Assembly: GCA_947561715.1 (NCBI GenBank)
Contig: OX387205.1
Coordinates: forward strand, 625,001 to 689,000
Direction of reading: 5' to 3'
Length of the DNA: 64,000 nucleotides
Source of the DNA: Ascidia mentula
Lineage: Eukaryota; Chordata; Ascidiacea; Phlebobranchia; Ascidiidae
The notes below the pieces were generated by a model, which saw nothing but the letters and a program-made list of their open reading frames with translations, did no database searches and was not told the DNA's origin. The position numbers and the translations under genes are program-made. Of this stretch, positions 28,901 to 43,010 are shown in pieces. Numbering within the stretch: position 1 is the stretch's first letter; each line of letters starts with the position of its first letter.

Positions 28901-29000
28901 AGTGAGTAAAAGAGAAGCTTTGCGAGCGAAAATGGAAGAAATTGATCCAGAAATCGCAAACCTGGAAGAATTTGTGGCTCAGATTCAGAATTCTGCTTGA
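22923..29000 (+). CDS. NDC80: NDC80/HEC1 outer-kinetochore protein
   Basis: Subunit of the Ndc80 complex (with NUF2, SPC24 and SPC25) that couples kinetochores to spindle microtubules. Sixteen exons give 622 aa (human 642): 22923-23061, 23383-23498, 23891-24060, 24118-24220, 24282-24335, 24693-24792, 24977-25071, 25281-25385, 25617-25718, 26008-26151, 26438-26617, 26859-26948, 27213-27305, 27623-27747, 28457-28604, 28896-29000. The basic N-terminal tail is Ser/Thr-rich (MSKQRKTSFNQISRES), as expected for Aurora B control. The calponin-homology head follows, with RPISDKAFMKK, FLEELGY and the diagnostic RDLGYPFTISKSAL-x-WPH stretch. The remaining two thirds is coiled coil. The ATG at 22923 is the first that gives the conserved tail. 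Two donors begin GTC (25719, 26152). Introns carry foldback elements at 24452 and 27824. Confidence 0.94.
24452..24593. repeat. Foldback (MITE-like) element in an NDC80 intron, copy 1
   Basis: Arms of about 34 bp in inverted orientation, sharing CAGATGGCCACTGTTT, enclose about 70 bp. The outer end reads GTGAGCT and its complement. The arms match those of the larger element at 27824-28089. The arms differ at several positions, so this copy is older or more degraded. Confidence 0.7.
27824..28089. repeat. Large near-perfect foldback (MITE-like) element in an NDC80 intron, copy 2
   Basis: Arms of about 100 bp are inverted copies of each other with about one mismatch, around a loop of about 66 bp. 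The arms start TTTGTGTATAAGCTGCAG and include CAGATGGCCACTGTTTC. No transposase is present. Such close arm identity implies recent insertion or continuing arm homogenisation. The transcribed intron would fold into a long double-stranded hairpin. Confidence 0.8.
28111..28162. repeat. Solo arm of the same foldback family
   Basis: A single arm (AGCTGCAAACAGATGGCCAC and onward) lies some 20 bp past the large foldback, without a partner arm. It may be a truncated third copy or a remnant of nested insertion. Confidence 0.6.
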
Positions 29001-29675
29001 TCAACTTTCGTTACCTGCAGACTACTTTGCATGGTTGAGGGTGTACAGAACTACGTGGACCGAACAAACATGGTTTTCATATCTATTTTTATGTTGATAA
29101 AAAATAAAATGCTGATTTCAAAAGTGGGTCTGCTCTATCATCGACCAAAATAATGTTTCTCGTTTATTTCATTGGCTACAGTAGAAGTAAGTACAAGTAT
29201 GGCACAAAAATGATGAATTGATAAAAAAAAAACAGGGTCTAAAAGGTCACGCACCATTTTTGTTTGCAAGAAGTGCTCCATTGATTACAGGGTCAATTTT
29301 GTACAGAACTAGGATGCAAGTAAAAATGTACAGATTCCATACCTGTGAAAAGGACACTCGCATATAAAAAGTACAGATAACATGACAATAAAAAAGCTTG
29401 CAAGCACCACAAAAGAATTCAGAAAAACTCCCTTACATTCTACAAATGTGCAAAATCTTGGAAAGTCCCATATTTGATTAAAAGTCATTTTCTGTGTTGA
29501 TGTTTTGATGACACTTTACTGCATTGTTTAAAACTTTTTTGACAAATTATATTATCCACAATTTTGTGGCATTGCATATGGGTACTGGACATTCAGGTCA
29601 CAAGCTCTTCAATAGTTGCCATTGGATTTTAATGTTCTTTTAAGCTTCTTGTAAGCACCAAATGGCGGTTACAAT
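29001..29675. other. 3' UTRs of two convergent genes
   Basis: NDC80 (+) has AATAAA at 29103-29108. The Gla-RTK (-) has a candidate AATAAA on the minus strand at about 29163-29168. The two mRNA ends would therefore lie within about 100 bp of each other. Nothing else is seen. Confidence 0.5.
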
Positions 29676-35064
<5,389 letters not shown>

Positions 35065-35375
35065 GTTGAAAGTTTGACGTTTTCACCAAAACATGTATCT
35101 CAGTGTGCATCAGGTAGACATTTTTTATCAAAAGGACCTAAAACACTACAAATACCTGTAACAGTGGAAACTAAAAATAGGCTACATTTTAAATTTAATC
35201 AAATTTATATATTTTATAATATAAGGTGAATACTATTCACATCATAGAAGCAAATTGAAAGCTATTCCTGAACTTTGAATTGAAAAACAAACACAAACAA
35301 TTCTTCAACAACCTTTCGCAACAAATGCAAAGAAACAATAAAAGTTAAAAAACACCCACACAAAAAGCGCAACTT

Positions 35376-35459
35376 TTATCCGTACCACTGCAGTACTTTT
35401 ATTTGTTCATCGAAACATCGAAGCCAGTTTACGAATGCCGACTTCTTATCAAAGGCCAT
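35376..35459 (-). CDS. Unassigned short ATG-initiated frame upstream of the Gla-RTK
   Basis: A 27-codon frame starting MAFDKKSAFVNWLRCFD lies where a first exon of the Gla-RTK could sit, but it is not a signal peptide and does not join in frame to anything I can see. A hydrophobic, Phe-rich stretch lies just downstream on the same strand (about 35302-35365) in another frame without its own ATG. Either may be chance. I do not assign a function. Confidence 0.15.
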   Translation of the reverse strand: MAFDKKSAFVNWLRCFDEQIKVLQWYG

Positions 35460-35518
35460 TTTGTTTTTAAATAACTTTATTTAATTTTGCAAATTAAACT
35501 TTACGTGAAAAAATAATC

Positions 35519-35942
35519 CCGAATTTGAGCGGTGGACGCAGAATCGTTCTTGCCCTACCATAGGGCGCAACCCTTCGTTAGATGAAGAAACGCGCGTAAA
35601 AAGCGGATGCGTTCCGCTGCTATGGGAAGTTGTCGCTGTCATGAAAACAGCGACGCAGCAAGAATTTGATGATAATAGCAAATATTCAGGCCAATACGAC
35701 GAAAGCCCTTGGCCTAGTTGTCCACGTACGGTCATCGAAAATGCAATTATTTCCCTTAAAAAGCAGTCAGGCAAGCTTGGAGTAATCCAATTGTTGACGC
35801 AAACCGCTCATGCCCGCGCCCATAATGTTATGGGCAATGGAAAAAATGTTTAGTGGTGATGCAAATACGTTGGAATGTAGCAATTATTTCCCTTGGAATT
35901 ACGCGACTCCTCACACTGGATGTGTTTGGAGTCGCGTTTTTT
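35519..35942 (+). repeat. Aberrant module 0 of the hairpin-ended repeat family
   Basis: Its start (to about 35580, including TCTTGCCCTA) matches the leader of the modules that follow. Its end is a GCGACTCC/GGAGTCGC hairpin at 35906-35939 followed by a T run, like the others. The interior is different: I see none of the rRNA-like blocks, and it has a 70-codon open frame instead. Confidence 0.6.
35641..35853 (+). CDS. Hypothetical 70-aa frame inside module 0
   Basis: ATG to TAG, 70 residues, starting MKTATQQEFDDNSKYSGQYD and containing SLKKQSGKLGVIQLL. No family recognised, no membrane segment. It occupies the interior of a repeat-like module, so it may be a captured exon or a chance frame. 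The GC content is above that of the surrounding introns. Confidence 0.25.
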   Translation: MKTATQQEFDDNSKYSGQYDESPWPSCPRTVIENAIISLKKQSGKLGVIQLLTQTAHARAHNVMGNGKNV

Positions 35943-36119
35943 TCATAAAATAAAAATCATAGGTTGTCTGTTGCCGAGGGTTGATCGATTCTAATGTTGT
36001 CAACGACCATGCAAAGATTTGTCAAGAGCAGGCGGTAGTCGAAGAGTCAGTCTTGCCCTACTATGAGAGACAACCTTCGTGTGAAGGCGTGGGCTCGGTG
36101 AATGGTTTCGAGTGGCGAT

Positions 36120-36466
36120 AATGGTGCGGATAGGTTGGAATTTTGACTGGGGCGGTGCGGCCACGAGGTGGCAGAGTATATGAAAGTAGCAAATATGTAG
36201 TAAGAGAACAAATGCCTCGTTTGGTGCAACATGCGTCAAAAGCTGTAAAAATGTATGCGAGTTGAAAAACAAATCACAGGGATAACTTGTTTTTATGTTA
36301 GCGTGGAGGTAATTATAAAACCTGATCTTGTTGATTAGGAATGCGGTAAGCGTTGTCTTATACTGAACGTGAGCTGGGTTTTGATGCGGGCAGAAAAATG
36401 CGAGTAAGAATGTAGCGTTTCGAAATTAGTGGTTGTCACGCGGATATGTGTGAGTGGGTTCTAGAA
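36120..36466 (+). rRNA. LSU rRNA domain-V-like segment, copy 1 (divergent; function unknown)
   Basis: Blocks that match conserved eukaryotic LSU core sequence, in the LSU order: TTTTGACTGGGGCGGT (36141-36156), a GAACAAATGCCTCGT stretch with CAAAAGCT after it, CACAGGGATAACTTG (36275-36289), CGGTAAGCGTTG (36344-36355), GAACGTGAGCTGGGTTTT (36365-36382). Distances between blocks are shorter than in 28S and the sequence between is diverged. The match is from memory of LSU sequences. Confidence 0.5.
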
Positions 36467-36492
36467 TTGAAATGTGTCAGTTAAGTTTATAA

Positions 36493-36535
36493 GCGACTCT
36501 GGACACTATGTTTGGTGTCTTGAGTCGCTTTTTTT
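36493..36535 (+). terminator. Hairpin plus T run ending module 1
   Basis: GCGACTC pairs with GAGTCGC, with an inner GACAC/GTGTC helix, followed by seven T. It resembles the 3' end of a Pol III transcript. In other copies the inner helix changes but still pairs. Confidence 0.5.
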
Positions 36536-36694
36536 CCTAAAAATTTTTTATGGTAGAAAAATAAAATTTGTTGAAAAGGCGTTTGTGTGAACGCAGAGTC
36601 GACAAAATTGCCGTTTTTCGACCATTCATGGTAAATTTTTCCCATTGTGTACACACAGAGTTGGTCGAATTCCGACAAAAAAAGAAAAAAAACG

Positions 36695-36840
36695 CGCGAA
36701 AACACAAAATCGAGCACATTTGATCGATCGGATGCCCACATTTCGGTTCGAAAGACGAATCTGAGATCCATCTTTCGTGTCGAGTTTTTGGCATCCGATC
36801 GACCAAAAGTGTTGATTTTGCGCCTTCGAGCGACAAGTTT
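36695..36840. repeat. Foldback in the unit 1 spacer
   Basis: An imperfect palindrome centred near 36765, with core arms GATCGATCGGATGCC and GGCATCCGATCGACC extending outward through AAAATCGAGCAC-type sequence, plus an inner CGAAAGA/TCTTTCG pair. Equivalent foldbacks lie near 38255-38415 and 39945-40105 in units 2 and 3. Confidence 0.65.
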
Positions 36841-37639
36841 TAATTTTTTTACAATGGAATTGCTGTTGCAATGCCGCAACCCTTGCATTGCTTGTCAGTC
36901 GTTCCGACCACAGGAGCAGACCGACTTATCGAAACTTGGCTTCCTCCACCAAGTGTTCGGACGGTAGGTTCGCATCCGCGTCACCCGCGACTTTGCCACA
37001 CCACTCACTATGCAACATCTCAACCAAAGCCAGGCAAAATTACATGAAAGTTTGTAACTCTTACGGTCGGCGTACAGTTGCCCCTCCACATAGGGCAGAT
37101 ATCGACTCTGTGTGTACGTTTGGTTCAGAACGCTCTAGGCAACCTTCAGACGCAAAAAAACAATGATGGCCATCATCATAGTTGTGCAATATCGACTCTG
37201 TTCGCACGTTTTGCTTCAAGTCCATGGGCGCTGCTGGCTGTCTGGAAATATCAAATTTCCCGCAATCAATCTTTACCAATAGTTTGTACGTTGTCTTTCT
37301 GTTCGATCGACAAGATCGAAACTGATCAGAATTCACTTTCTGCAAATGCAGATCAAACACCATCCGCGCATTCTCTCAATGTAGTTTAATATCGACTCTG
37401 TTCACACCGCTCGGTCCAGGTTTAAAACTTCGGCATCAGCAAATTTTCACAGAACGATGCACACTAGTATCGACCCCCTCCACAACGCGACGACTTGCCC
37501 CTTACACTAGTACAATATCGACTCTCTGTCCAACGCCACTCTACAAGAGCAGGTGGTGGTCGAAGAGTCGATCTTGCCCTACTATGAGAGACAAACTTCG
37601 CGTGAAGGCGCGGGCTCAGTGAATGGTTTCGAGTGACGA

Positions 37640-37990
37640 GAATGGTGCGGATAGGTTGGAATTTTGACTGGGGCGGTGCGTGCCACGTGGTGGCAGAGCA
37701 TATGAAAGTAGCAAATATGTAGTAAGAGAACAAATGCCTCGTTTGGTGCAGCATGCGTCAAAAGCTGCAAAAATGTATGCGAGTTGAAAAACAAATCACA
37801 GGGATAACTTGTTTTTATGTTAGCGCAGAGGGAATTATAAAACATGTTGTTGATTAGGAATACGGTAAGCGTTGTCTTGGTAGTACTGAACGTGAGCTGG
37901 GTTTTGGTGCGGGCAGAAAAATGCGAGTAAGAATGCAATGTTTCCAAATTAGTGGTTGTCACGCGGATATGTGTAAGTGGGTTCTAGAAA
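37640..37990 (+). rRNA. LSU rRNA domain-V-like segment, copy 2
   Basis: The same ordered blocks: TTTTGACTGGGGCGGT at 37662-37677, CACAGGGATAACTTG at 37797-37811, CGGTAAGCGTTG at 37863-37874, GAACGTGAGCTGGGTTTT at 37888-37905. The module ends in the hairpin at 38048-38083 and a T run. Confidence 0.5.
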
Positions 37991-38047
37991 CAAGGTAGCG
38001 GTGGTGCAAGAGGTTATTATCGAAATGTGTGTCAGTTAAGTTTATAA

Positions 38048-38090
38048 GCGACTCTGGACGCCATGTTTGGTGTCTTGAGTCGCTTTTTTT
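38048..38090 (+). terminator. Hairpin plus T run ending module 2
   Basis: Outer GCGACTC/GAGTCGC helix, inner GACGCC/GGTGTC helix that needs one G-U pair, then seven T. Compare copy 1, where the inner strand is GACACT. Confidence 0.5.
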
Positions 38091-39335
38091 CCTAAAAATT
38101 TTTTATGGTAGAAAAATAAAATTTGTTGAAAAGGCGTTTGTGTGAACGCAGAGTCGACAAAATTGCCGTTTTTCGACCATTTTTGGTAAATTTTTCCCAT
38201 TGTGTACACACAGAGTTGATCGAATTTCGACAAAAAAAGAAAAAAACGCGCGAAAACACAAAATCGAGCACATTGGTCGATCGGATGCCCACATTTCGGT
38301 TCGAATGAAGAATCTGAGGCTGATAATTCAGCTTGAGATCCATCTTTCGAGTCGAGTTTTTCGCATCCGATCGACCAAAAGTGCTGATTTTGCGCCTTCG
38401 AGCGACAAGTTTTAATTTTTCACAATGGAATTGCTGATGCGATGCCGCAACCCTTCCATTGCTTGCCAGTCGTTCCGACCACAGGAGCAGACCAACAACC
38501 GACTGATCGAAACTTGGCTTCCTCCACCAAGTGTTCGGACGGTAGGTTCGCATCCGCGTCACCCGCGACTTTGCCACACCACTCATTATGCATCATCACA
38601 TCCTATAAAATCGACTTGCTTGCTTCGCCGCGCGAAAACAAACACCACTACCACACAACACATAGTAGTGCGATATCGAATCTGCGTACACCGCTCGGTT
38701 TGCACCAACCACGCAAAACACGGCCAGGCAAAATTACATGAAAGTTTGTAACTCACACGGTCGGCGTACAGTTGCCCCTCCACATAGTGCAGATATCGAC
38801 TCTGTGTGTACGTTTGGTTCAGAACCCTCTGGGCAACCTTCAGACGCAAAAAAACAATGATGGCCATCAAACATAGCAGTGCAATATCGACTCTGTTCGC
38901 ACGTTTTGCTTCAAGTCCATGAGCGCTGCTGGCTGTCTGGAAATATCAAATTTCTCGCAATCAATCTTTACCAATAGTCTGTACGTTGGCTTTCTGTTCG
39001 ATCGACAAGATCGAAACTGATCAGAATTCACTTTCTGCAAATGCAGATCAAACACCATCCGCGCATTCTCTCAATGTAGTTTAATATCGACTCTGTTCAC
39101 ACCGCTCGGTCCAGTTTTAAAACTTCGGCATCAGCAATTTTTCACAGAACGATACACACTAGTATCGACCCCCTCCACAACGCGACGACTTGCCCCTTAC
39201 ACTAGTACAATATCGACTCTCTGTCCAACGCCACTCTACAAGAGCAAGCGGTGGTCGAAGAGTCGATCTTGCCCTACTATGAGAGACAACCTTCGTGTGA
39301 AGGCGTGGGCTCAGTGAATGGTTTCGAGTGACGAG

Positions 39336-39683
39336 TATGGTGCGGATAGGTTGGAATTTTGACTGGGGCGGTGCGTGTCACGAGGTGGCAGAGTATATGA
39401 AAGTAGCAAATATGTAGTAAGAGAACAAATGCCTCGTTTGGTGCAGCATGCGTCAAAAGCTGTAAAAATGTATGCGAGTTGAAAAACAAACCACAGGGAT
39501 AACTTGTTTTTATGTTAGCGCAGAGGGAATTATAATACCTGATGTTGATAGGAATACGGTAAGCGTTATCTTGGTAATACTGAATGTGAGCTGGGTTTTG
39601 ATGCGGGCAGAAAAATGCGAGTAAGAATGCAATGTTTCCAAATTAGTGGTTGTCACGCGGATATGTGTAAGTGGGTTCTAGAA
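39336..39683 (+). rRNA. LSU rRNA domain-V-like segment, copy 3
   Basis: TTTTGACTGGGGCGGT at 39357-39372, an ACCACAGGGATAACTTG block ending at 39506, CGGTAAGCGTT at 39557-39567 and GAATGTGAGCTGGGTTTT at 39582-39599. The one change in the last block, C to T, is not seen in the other direct copies. Confidence 0.5.
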
Positions 39684-39741
39684 TCAAGGTAGCGGTGGTG
39701 CAAGAGGTTATTATCGAAATGTGTGTCAGTTAAGTTTATAA

Positions 39742-39784
39742 GCGACTCTGGACGCCATGTTTGGTGTCTTGAGTCGCTTTTTTT
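39742..39784 (+). terminator. Hairpin plus T run ending module 3
   Basis: Same hairpin as module 2 (inner GACGCC/GGTGTC), followed by a T run. Confidence 0.5.
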
Positions 39785-40852
39785 CCTAAAAATTTTTTAT
39801 GGTAGAAAAATAAAATTTGCTGAAAAGGCGGTTGTGTGAACGCAGAGTCGACAAAATTGCCGTTTTTCGACCATTTTTGGTAATTTTTTCCCATTGTGTA
39901 AACACAGAGTTGGTCGAATTTCGACAAAAAAAGAAAAAAACGCGCGAAAACACAAAATCGAGCACATTTGGTCGATCGGATGCCCACATTTCGGTTCGAA
40001 TAACGAATCTGAGGCTGATAATTCAGCTTGAGATCCATCTTTCGAGTCGAGTTTTTGGCATCCGATCGACCAAAAGTGCTGATTTTGCGCCTTCGAGCGA
40101 CAAGTTTTAATTTTTCACAATGGAATTGCTGTTGCATTGCTTGCTAGTCGTTCCGACCACAGCAGGAGACCAACAAGCGACTTATCGAACTTGGCTTCCT
40201 CCACCAAGTGTTCGGACGGTAGGTTCGCATCCGCGTCACCCACGACTTTGCCACACCACTCACTATGCAACATCTCATCCCATCAAATCGACTTGCTTGC
40301 TTCGCCGCGCACCACGACCATACCTCTTAAGGTAGTGCGATATCGAATCTACGTACACCGCTTGGTTTGCATATAACACCCAAACCCGGCCAGGCAAAAA
40401 TCAGTGTACAATTGCCCCTCCAGATAGGGCAGATATCGACTCTGTGTGTACGTTTGGTTTGGAACCTTGTTTTGGTGACGTCACACACATGATGAGAGCA
40501 ACCTCCAGATGCAAACCACGATGGCGGCCACTGCAGGCTGTCAGGAAATATCATCTTTCCTGCGAACAATCTTTGCTCAAGTTGTACGTTGGCTTTCCGT
40601 TCGATCGACAAGAACGAAACTGATCAGAATTCGCTTTCTGCAAATGCAGATCGAACACCATCCGCGCGTTCTCTCAATGTAGTTTAATATCGACTCTGTT
40701 CACACCGCTCGGTCCAGGTTTACAAAGTTTGAACTTCACTATCGAAAACTTTTCACAGAACGATAAACACTAATATCGACCCCTTTCCCAACGCGACGAC
40801 TTGCCCCTTACACTAGTACAATATCGACTCTCTGTCCACCGCCACTCTACGC

Positions 40853-41402
40853 AAGAGCAGGCGGTGGTCGAAGAGTCGATCTTGCCCTACTATGAGAGAC
40901 AACCTTCGCGTAAAGGCGTGGGCTCAGTGAATGGTTTCGAGTGGCGAGAATGGTGTGGATAGGTTGGAATTTTGACTGGGGCGGTGCGTGCCACGAGGTG
41001 GCAGATTATATGAAAGTAGCAAATATGTAGTAAGAGAACAAATGCCTCGTTTGGTGCAGCATGCGTCAAAAGCTGTTAAAATGTATGCAAGTGGAAAAAG
41101 TGGAAAAAGTAACCACAGGGATAACTTGCTTTTATGTTAGCGTGGAGGGAATTATAATATCTGATGTTGTTGATTAGGAATACGGTAAGCGTTGTCTTGG
41201 TAATGTTGAACGTGAGCTGGGTTTTATTATGGGCGGCAAAATGCGTGCAAGAATGTAGCGTTTCTATATTAAAGGTTGCCACGTGGATATTTTAAAGTGG
41301 GTTGTATTGAAAGACAGTGGTCGAATACCTGCTTGGATAGTTTCCTGTAGTCCCGATAAGCGACTCTCGGCACCATGTTTGGTGTCTTGAGTCGCTTTTT
41401 TT
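40853..41402 (+). repeat. Tandem repeat unit 4, module only (no spacer)
   Basis: Leader, rRNA-like segment (TTTTGACTGGGGCGGT 40970-40985, CACAGGGATAACTTG 41114-41128, CGGTAAGCGTTG 41183-41194, GAACGTGAGCTGGGTTTT 41208-41225) and hairpin 41360-41395 with T run. It then meets an inverted module, so the ~0.5-kb module, not the 1.6-kb unit, is the basic element. Confidence 0.8.
41360..41402 (+). terminator. Hairpin plus T run ending module 4
   Basis: Outer GCGACTC/GAGTCGC, inner GGCACC/GGTGTC with one G-U pair, then seven T. Confidence 0.5.
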
Positions 41403-41470
41403 CATCAATTTTTTTTGCCAAATGAAATTGGTCTGAAAACGTTTATTTCCGGAATTTTTAAGAAAAAAAA

Positions 41471-42000
41471 ACCGACTCTCGACACCAATGTTGGTGTCCA
41501 GAGTCGCATAGCTGACCCGAAACCTTTCAAGACAAAACTCAGGCTTCTTCTTCCTTCACCACGAATTTCTTACACTAGAAACAATTAACAGATAACAAAG
41601 TGTTCACCTTCAACTTTTGAAACGCAACATCCTTACTCGCATTTTTCTGCCCACATCAAAACCCAGCTCACGTTCAGTATTACCAAGACAACGCTTACCG
41701 TATTCCTAATCAACAACATATTTTATAATTTCCTCCGCGCTAACATAAAAACAAGTTATCCCTGTGGTTTGTTTTTCAACTCGCATACATTTTTACAGCT
41801 TTCGACGCATGCTGCACCAAACGAGGCATTTGTTCTCTTACTACATATTTGCTACTTTCGTATGCTCTGCCACCTCGTGGCACGCACCTATAAGCATCAT
41901 TTTCGCCACTCGAAACCATTTACTGAGCCCACGCCTTCACACGAAGGTTGTCTCTCATAGTAGGGCAAGATCGACTCTTTGACCACCGCCTGGCCTGTGT
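41471..42000 (-). repeat. Inverted module 5, tail-to-tail with module 4
   Basis: On the minus strand this runs from the leader near 42000 through the rRNA-like blocks (last block complement at 41658-41675, CACAGGGATAACTTG complement at 41752-41766) to its own hairpin at 41472-41506 and a run of T on that strand. The first rRNA-like block is missing in this copy. Modules 4 and 5 converge with about 70 bp between their T runs. Confidence 0.75.
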
Positions 42001-43010
42001 ACAGTGGGCGGTATACAAAGAGTCGATTCAGAATTATTGTTAGGGGCAAGTCGGCACGTTGCAAGGAGGTCGATAATAGTCCGCGAGTATCCCGAAACTA
42101 TCATTGGACAATTTCCACCCTTCTTGGTAGGAGCGAGTGGAGTGAACAGAGTCGATCCTGGGGTTTTGTGAGAGGACTGACGCACTAGCGGATGGGCGTA
42201 AACAGTGTGGGTCAGTTTCGGTCATGACTATTTGTTGGAAATCTGATGTAGACGATGTTGCTTTACAGCAACGTACACACAGAGTCGATATCATCCTCAC
42301 ACTAAGGGGCGCGTCTGTGTTATCGGTTCGAACCTGGTAGTGTTTTTTGCGTGGTTGGTGCAAACCGAGCGGTGTACGCAGATTCGATATCGCACTACTA
42401 TGAGTAGGGTGGTAGTGGTGTTTGTTTTCACGCAAGCAAGTTAATTTTCTGTGGTCGGATCGATATTGGCTGGAAAAACATCTCTCCGTATTTCCGCCTG
42501 TTGTGTGAACACAGAGTCGGTCGAATTCTGGGACAAAAAAAAACGAGCGCAAACACAAAATCCGAGCACTTTTGGTCGATTTTTCCCTCAGAATCGTCTC
42601 AAAGGATTTTTCATGCATTCAGTCCAAAAAAGTGCTAAATTTTGTGTTGTTCGCTTTTTTCTTACAATTCGCCCGACAACGGCCAAATTAGCTAAACTTT
42701 GCCCTCCAGGGAAAATCGTTCCGACCACAGGAGCAGACCAACAACCGACTTATCGAAACCGCCACCAAGTGTTCGGACGGTAGGTTCGCATCCGCGTCAC
42801 CCGCGACTTTGCCACACCACTCACTATGCAACATCTCATCCCATCAAATCGACTTGCTTGCTTCGCCGCGCGATAACAAACACCACTACCACCCTACACA
42901 TAGTAGTGCGATATCGATTCTGCGTACACCGCTCGGTTTGCACCAACCAAGCAAAACACAGCCAGGTTCGAGACGAAGACCTTCGTATGAGAATGGTATC
43001 GGCTGATCAA
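42001..43010. repeat. Rearranged spacer pieces of the tandem repeat
   Basis: A mosaic of spacer fragments: inverted pieces to about 42440 (boxes near 42020, 42150, 42280, 42385) and direct pieces to about 43010 (foldback-flanking sequence near 42500-42660, box near 42910). Beyond 43010 the similarity stops. Confidence 0.6.

Larger units (their letters stand above)
36023..37544 (+). repeat. Tandem repeat unit 1 (about 1.52 kb): module plus spacer
   Basis: The module (36023-36535) has a leader, an rRNA-like block and a hairpin with T run. The spacer (36536-37544) has a foldback near 36695-36840 and several ATCGACTCTG boxes. Units 2 and 3 repeat the same order with local insertions and deletions. 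Confidence 0.85.
37545..39240 (+). repeat. Tandem repeat unit 2 (about 1.70 kb)
   Basis: Same layout as unit 1, with added pieces: a CAAGGTAGCGGTGGTGCAAG stretch after the rRNA-like block, an insertion inside the foldback, and an extra CGACTC-type box near 38665. The spacer keeps the boxes near 38790, 38885, 39085, 39160 and 39210. Confidence 0.85.
39241..40852 (+). repeat. Tandem repeat unit 3 (about 1.61 kb)
   Basis: Very like unit 2 through the foldback, then shorter and more diverged after 40300, with boxes near 40340, 40435, 40690, 40775 and 40822. Confidence 0.85.

Noticed and set aside
36141-36382. Mitochondrial rrnL copy in the nucleus as the source of the LSU-like blocks
   Set aside because: Not excluded, but GGGATAACT, CGGTAAGCGTTG and GAACGTGAG are the nuclear-cytoplasmic forms rather than the organellar or bacterial ones as I remember them, so I did not adopt it.
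40318-40332. CTCTTAAGGTAG, identical to the conserved 28S word at the R2 insertion site
   Set aside because: Only twelve bases, in one unit, outside the rRNA-like block, and neighbouring units have unrelated sequence at that point. Likely chance.
35906-41506. Bacterial Rho-independent terminators, hence bacterial contamination
   Set aside because: The hairpins are in tandem modules flanked on both sides by spliced animal genes; no bacterial gene is nearby. The Pol III or structural reading is preferred.
36023-42000. CRISPR-like array because of regular short boxes
   Set aside because: Spacing is irregular, boxes are degenerate and there is no constant repeat/spacer length; the host is an animal.
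36695-42660. Open frames of 60-130 codons in both directions through the tandem repeat
   Set aside because: They cross foldbacks and spacer boxes, differ in frame between units, and resemble no family. The repeated DNA explains their recurrence.
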